In this document: positions 63,401 to 64,000 of the stretch, in pieces
How the letters are laid out: every line of letters begins with the position of its first letter
Position numbering within the stretch: position 1 is the stretch's first letter
Assembly (NCBI RefSeq): GCF_009827655.1
Contig: NZ_WTYV01000002.1
Location: 744,657 to 808,656, forward strand
Direction of reading: 5' to 3'
Length of the DNA: 64,000 bases
DNA from: Alteraurantiacibacter buctensis
GTDB lineage: Bacteria; Pseudomonadota; Alphaproteobacteria; Sphingomonadales; Sphingomonadaceae
Notes under the pieces: generated by a model
What the model was told of the DNA's origin: nothing
Seen by the model: only the letters and a program-made list of their open reading frames with translations
Databases searched by the model: none
Position numbers and translations under genes: made by a program

Positions 63401-63941
63401 GCGCTCCGGTCTGGCCGAGCGCGGCTTTGTGCGCGCCAGCGAGCTGAGGGATCGCAAGTTCCGCTCCATGGTGCAGGTGGCCGGTGTGGTGTTGATCCGC
63501 CAGCGGCCGGGCAGCGCCAAGGGCGTCTGCTTCATCACGCTGGAGGACGAGACCGGCGTCATCAACCTGGTGGTCTGGCCGGACCTGAAGGAGAAGCAGC
63601 GCAAGGTGGTGATGGGATCGCGCCTGATGGAAGTGCGCGGCCGGGTGGAATACGATGACGAGGTGATCCACGTTATCGCCCACCACATGACCGATGCGAC
63701 CGCGCAGCTCTATGCCCTGTCGGATACGCTGCTCAATGCGCCCATCGCCCGTGCCGACCATTGCAACAGCCCGCTGCCGGGCAAGTTCGGGCTGCGCCAG
63801 CCTGCGGGGCAAGCGGCAGAACCGGTGGAACCGTGGCAGCCGGTGCAGCCCGGCAACCGTGAATGCGGCTTTCACGATCCCAATACCCGCGGCCATCCGC
63901 GCAACGTGCGGATCATTCCGCCGTCTCGGGATTTCCATTAG
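60441..63941 (+). CDS. dnaE2: Error-prone DNA polymerase DnaE2
   Basis: A 1,166-residue C-family polymerase, the length expected for DnaE2 (alpha subunits of replicative type are longer). The N-terminal PHP domain opens YVELGLATCFSFLRGASDAV, lacking the HxHS metal ligands, so proofreading by this domain is not expected. The catalytic palm carries PDIDVDFEHERREE. A C-terminal OB-like region (VQVAGVVLIRQRPGSAKGV) is present. It performs translesion synthesis with ImuAB. ATG at 60441 has a G-rich region upstream, part of it in the repeat arm. Confidence 0.95.
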   Translation: MPENDLLVPRRTIELDPDGLTPPERAPYVELGLATCFSFLRGASDAVDLALRARALGYDALGIADVNSMAGVVRLHCEAKTLKIKPVIGCRIETVEGLAFLAYPENRAAYGRLCRLISAGRMGRLDGTWQDKGVCEISLPMLADHAEGVHLVLLPPRDLDARLTVTAWGNNVVTLEREAFAPEVAGSFAEVLPHLAAGLPALCHVGASYLYCGDDLARIERLDMLARANGLSLLATNDVLYHAPERRPLHDVMTAIRHKTTVAAAGHLLEANAERHLKSPDEMARLFARWPHAVAATRALADACRFSLDELRYEYPEEIYPDGLTPQAFLEQQTWVGARGRYPEGVPDAVRETLERELALIAKLDLARYFLTIKDIVDFARRCDPPILCQGRGSAANSAVCYVLGITSVDPAKHALLFDRFISEERKEPPDIDVDFEHERREEVIQHIYSKYGRHRAGLCATVIHYRPRMAIREVGKAMGLSEDVTSALARTVWGGWGREIGEQHVAETGMDVTDPHLRRVLKLTEQMIGMPRHLGQHVGGFILTQNPLTETVPIGNGAMPDRTFIEWDKDDIEALGILKVDVLALGMLTCIRKCLDLLGAHHGRELTLATVPREDPEVYAMLRKGDSLGVFQVESRAQMNMLPRLRPREFYDLVIQVAIVRPGPIQGDMVHPYLKRRRGAEAVQIPAPAPEHGPPDELTSILGRTLGVPIFQEQAMKIALDAARFSSLEANRLRKAMATFRSRGMVGELQDMMVERMVARGYDRDFAQRCFNQIRGFGEYGFPESHAASFAHLVYVSSWLKCHFPAAFACGLLNSQPMGFYAPAQIVRDAREHGVMVLAVDVNCSEWDCTLEPQGEGRVALRLGLRQVDGLPEHVAAAIVAARAEGGAFRDVADVRARARIGPAHVERLASADAFGSITLSRRQALWDARSLIAAPDLPLFAHADARDEGAERGRAVLPLMPLSEEVVTDYQTTRLSLKAHPMAFLRSGLAERGFVRASELRDRKFRSMVQVAGVVLIRQRPGSAKGVCFITLEDETGVINLVVWPDLKEKQRKVVMGSRLMEVRGRVEYDDEVIHVIAHHMTDATAQLYALSDTLLNAPIARADHCNSPLPGKFGLRQPAGQAAEPVEPWQPVQPGNRECGFHDPNTRGHPRNVRIIPPSRDFH

Positions 63942-63943
63942 CG

Positions 63944-64000
63944 ATGCAATTTTCGCGCACCATCGGCGACATGAAGCGCGATCGCGCGCTGCTGGTAATC
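63944..64000 (+). CDS. Start of an unidentified gene, truncated by the window end
   Basis: An ATG 2 bp after the dnaE2 stop opens a frame that runs to the window end (19 codons, MQFSRTIGDMKRDRALLVI). Too short to identify. Its spacing suggests co-transcription with dnaE2, so it could be part of the SOS block. Confidence 0.5.
   Translation, partial: MQFSRTIGDMKRDRALLVI

Overview
The window is a dense, high-GC (mid-60s %, by eye) chromosomal segment from an alphaproteobacterium, most likely a member of the Sphingomonadales. The clues are two SOS boxes of the alphaproteobacterial GAAC-N7-GAAC type, a 6S RNA between zapA and the 5-formyl-THF cyclo-ligase gene, a DUF2842 gene, an XrtA/PEP-CTERM-type prsK-prsR-TPR module, and Sphingomonadales-like EPS genes. 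No insertion sequence, prophage or CRISPR array is visible. Genus and species cannot be read from the sequence.

Layout. 0-7.7 kb is housekeeping: the tail of a probable metal-dependent hydrolase, photolyase, sulfotransferase, cyclopropane-fatty-acid synthase, a serine hydrolase, a PilZ protein, an SDR enzyme and purF. 7.9-30.7 kb is a large exopolysaccharide (EPS) locus, almost all on the + strand: an initiating sugar transferase, an O-antigen-ligase-like protein, a Wza-type exporter, a Wzc-type tyrosine kinase, a protein of unknown function, a Wzy-like polymerase, six glycosyltransferases, a sugar C-methyltransferase beside a GDP-fucose-synthase-like reductase, an MsbA/PglK-like ABC exporter, two acyltransferases, a NUDIX hydrolase and one inverted fucosyltransferase-like gene. 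No MOP-family (Wzx) flippase is visible, so the ABC exporter may move lipid-linked units. The locus ends at tRNA-Pro.

30.7-43.5 kb is core metabolism and cell biology: thyA, tRNA-Asp, DUF2842, 5-FCL, 6S RNA, zapA, a tkt-gap-MOSC-pgk operon, a thiamine-phosphate-synthase-like gene, an L,D-transpeptidase coupled to an M23 peptidase, efp, an inositol-phosphatase family gene and tRNA-Leu. A 5'-truncated gene fragment follows that tRNA. 45-51.6 kb holds a second initiating glycosyltransferase of the PEP-CTERM-associated type, followed by prsK, prsR (a sigma-54 activator) and a TPR protein. No exosortase or PEP-CTERM substrate is visible here. 51.6-55.2 kb holds a bile-acid-symporter-like protein, a DUF475/TerC-like membrane protein, panB and an FMN-binding stress protein.

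55.2-63.9 kb is the most striking region: a LexA-controlled mutagenesis and repair block, imuA-imuB, then a radical-SAM DNA-repair protein, udgX and dnaE2. SOS boxes precede imuA and the radical-SAM gene. The radical-SAM protein ends in a sequence matching the beta-clamp-binding pentapeptide, and a nested palindromic repeat sits between udgX and dnaE2. This suggests that translesion synthesis, uracil handling and the radical-SAM activity are induced together on DNA damage.
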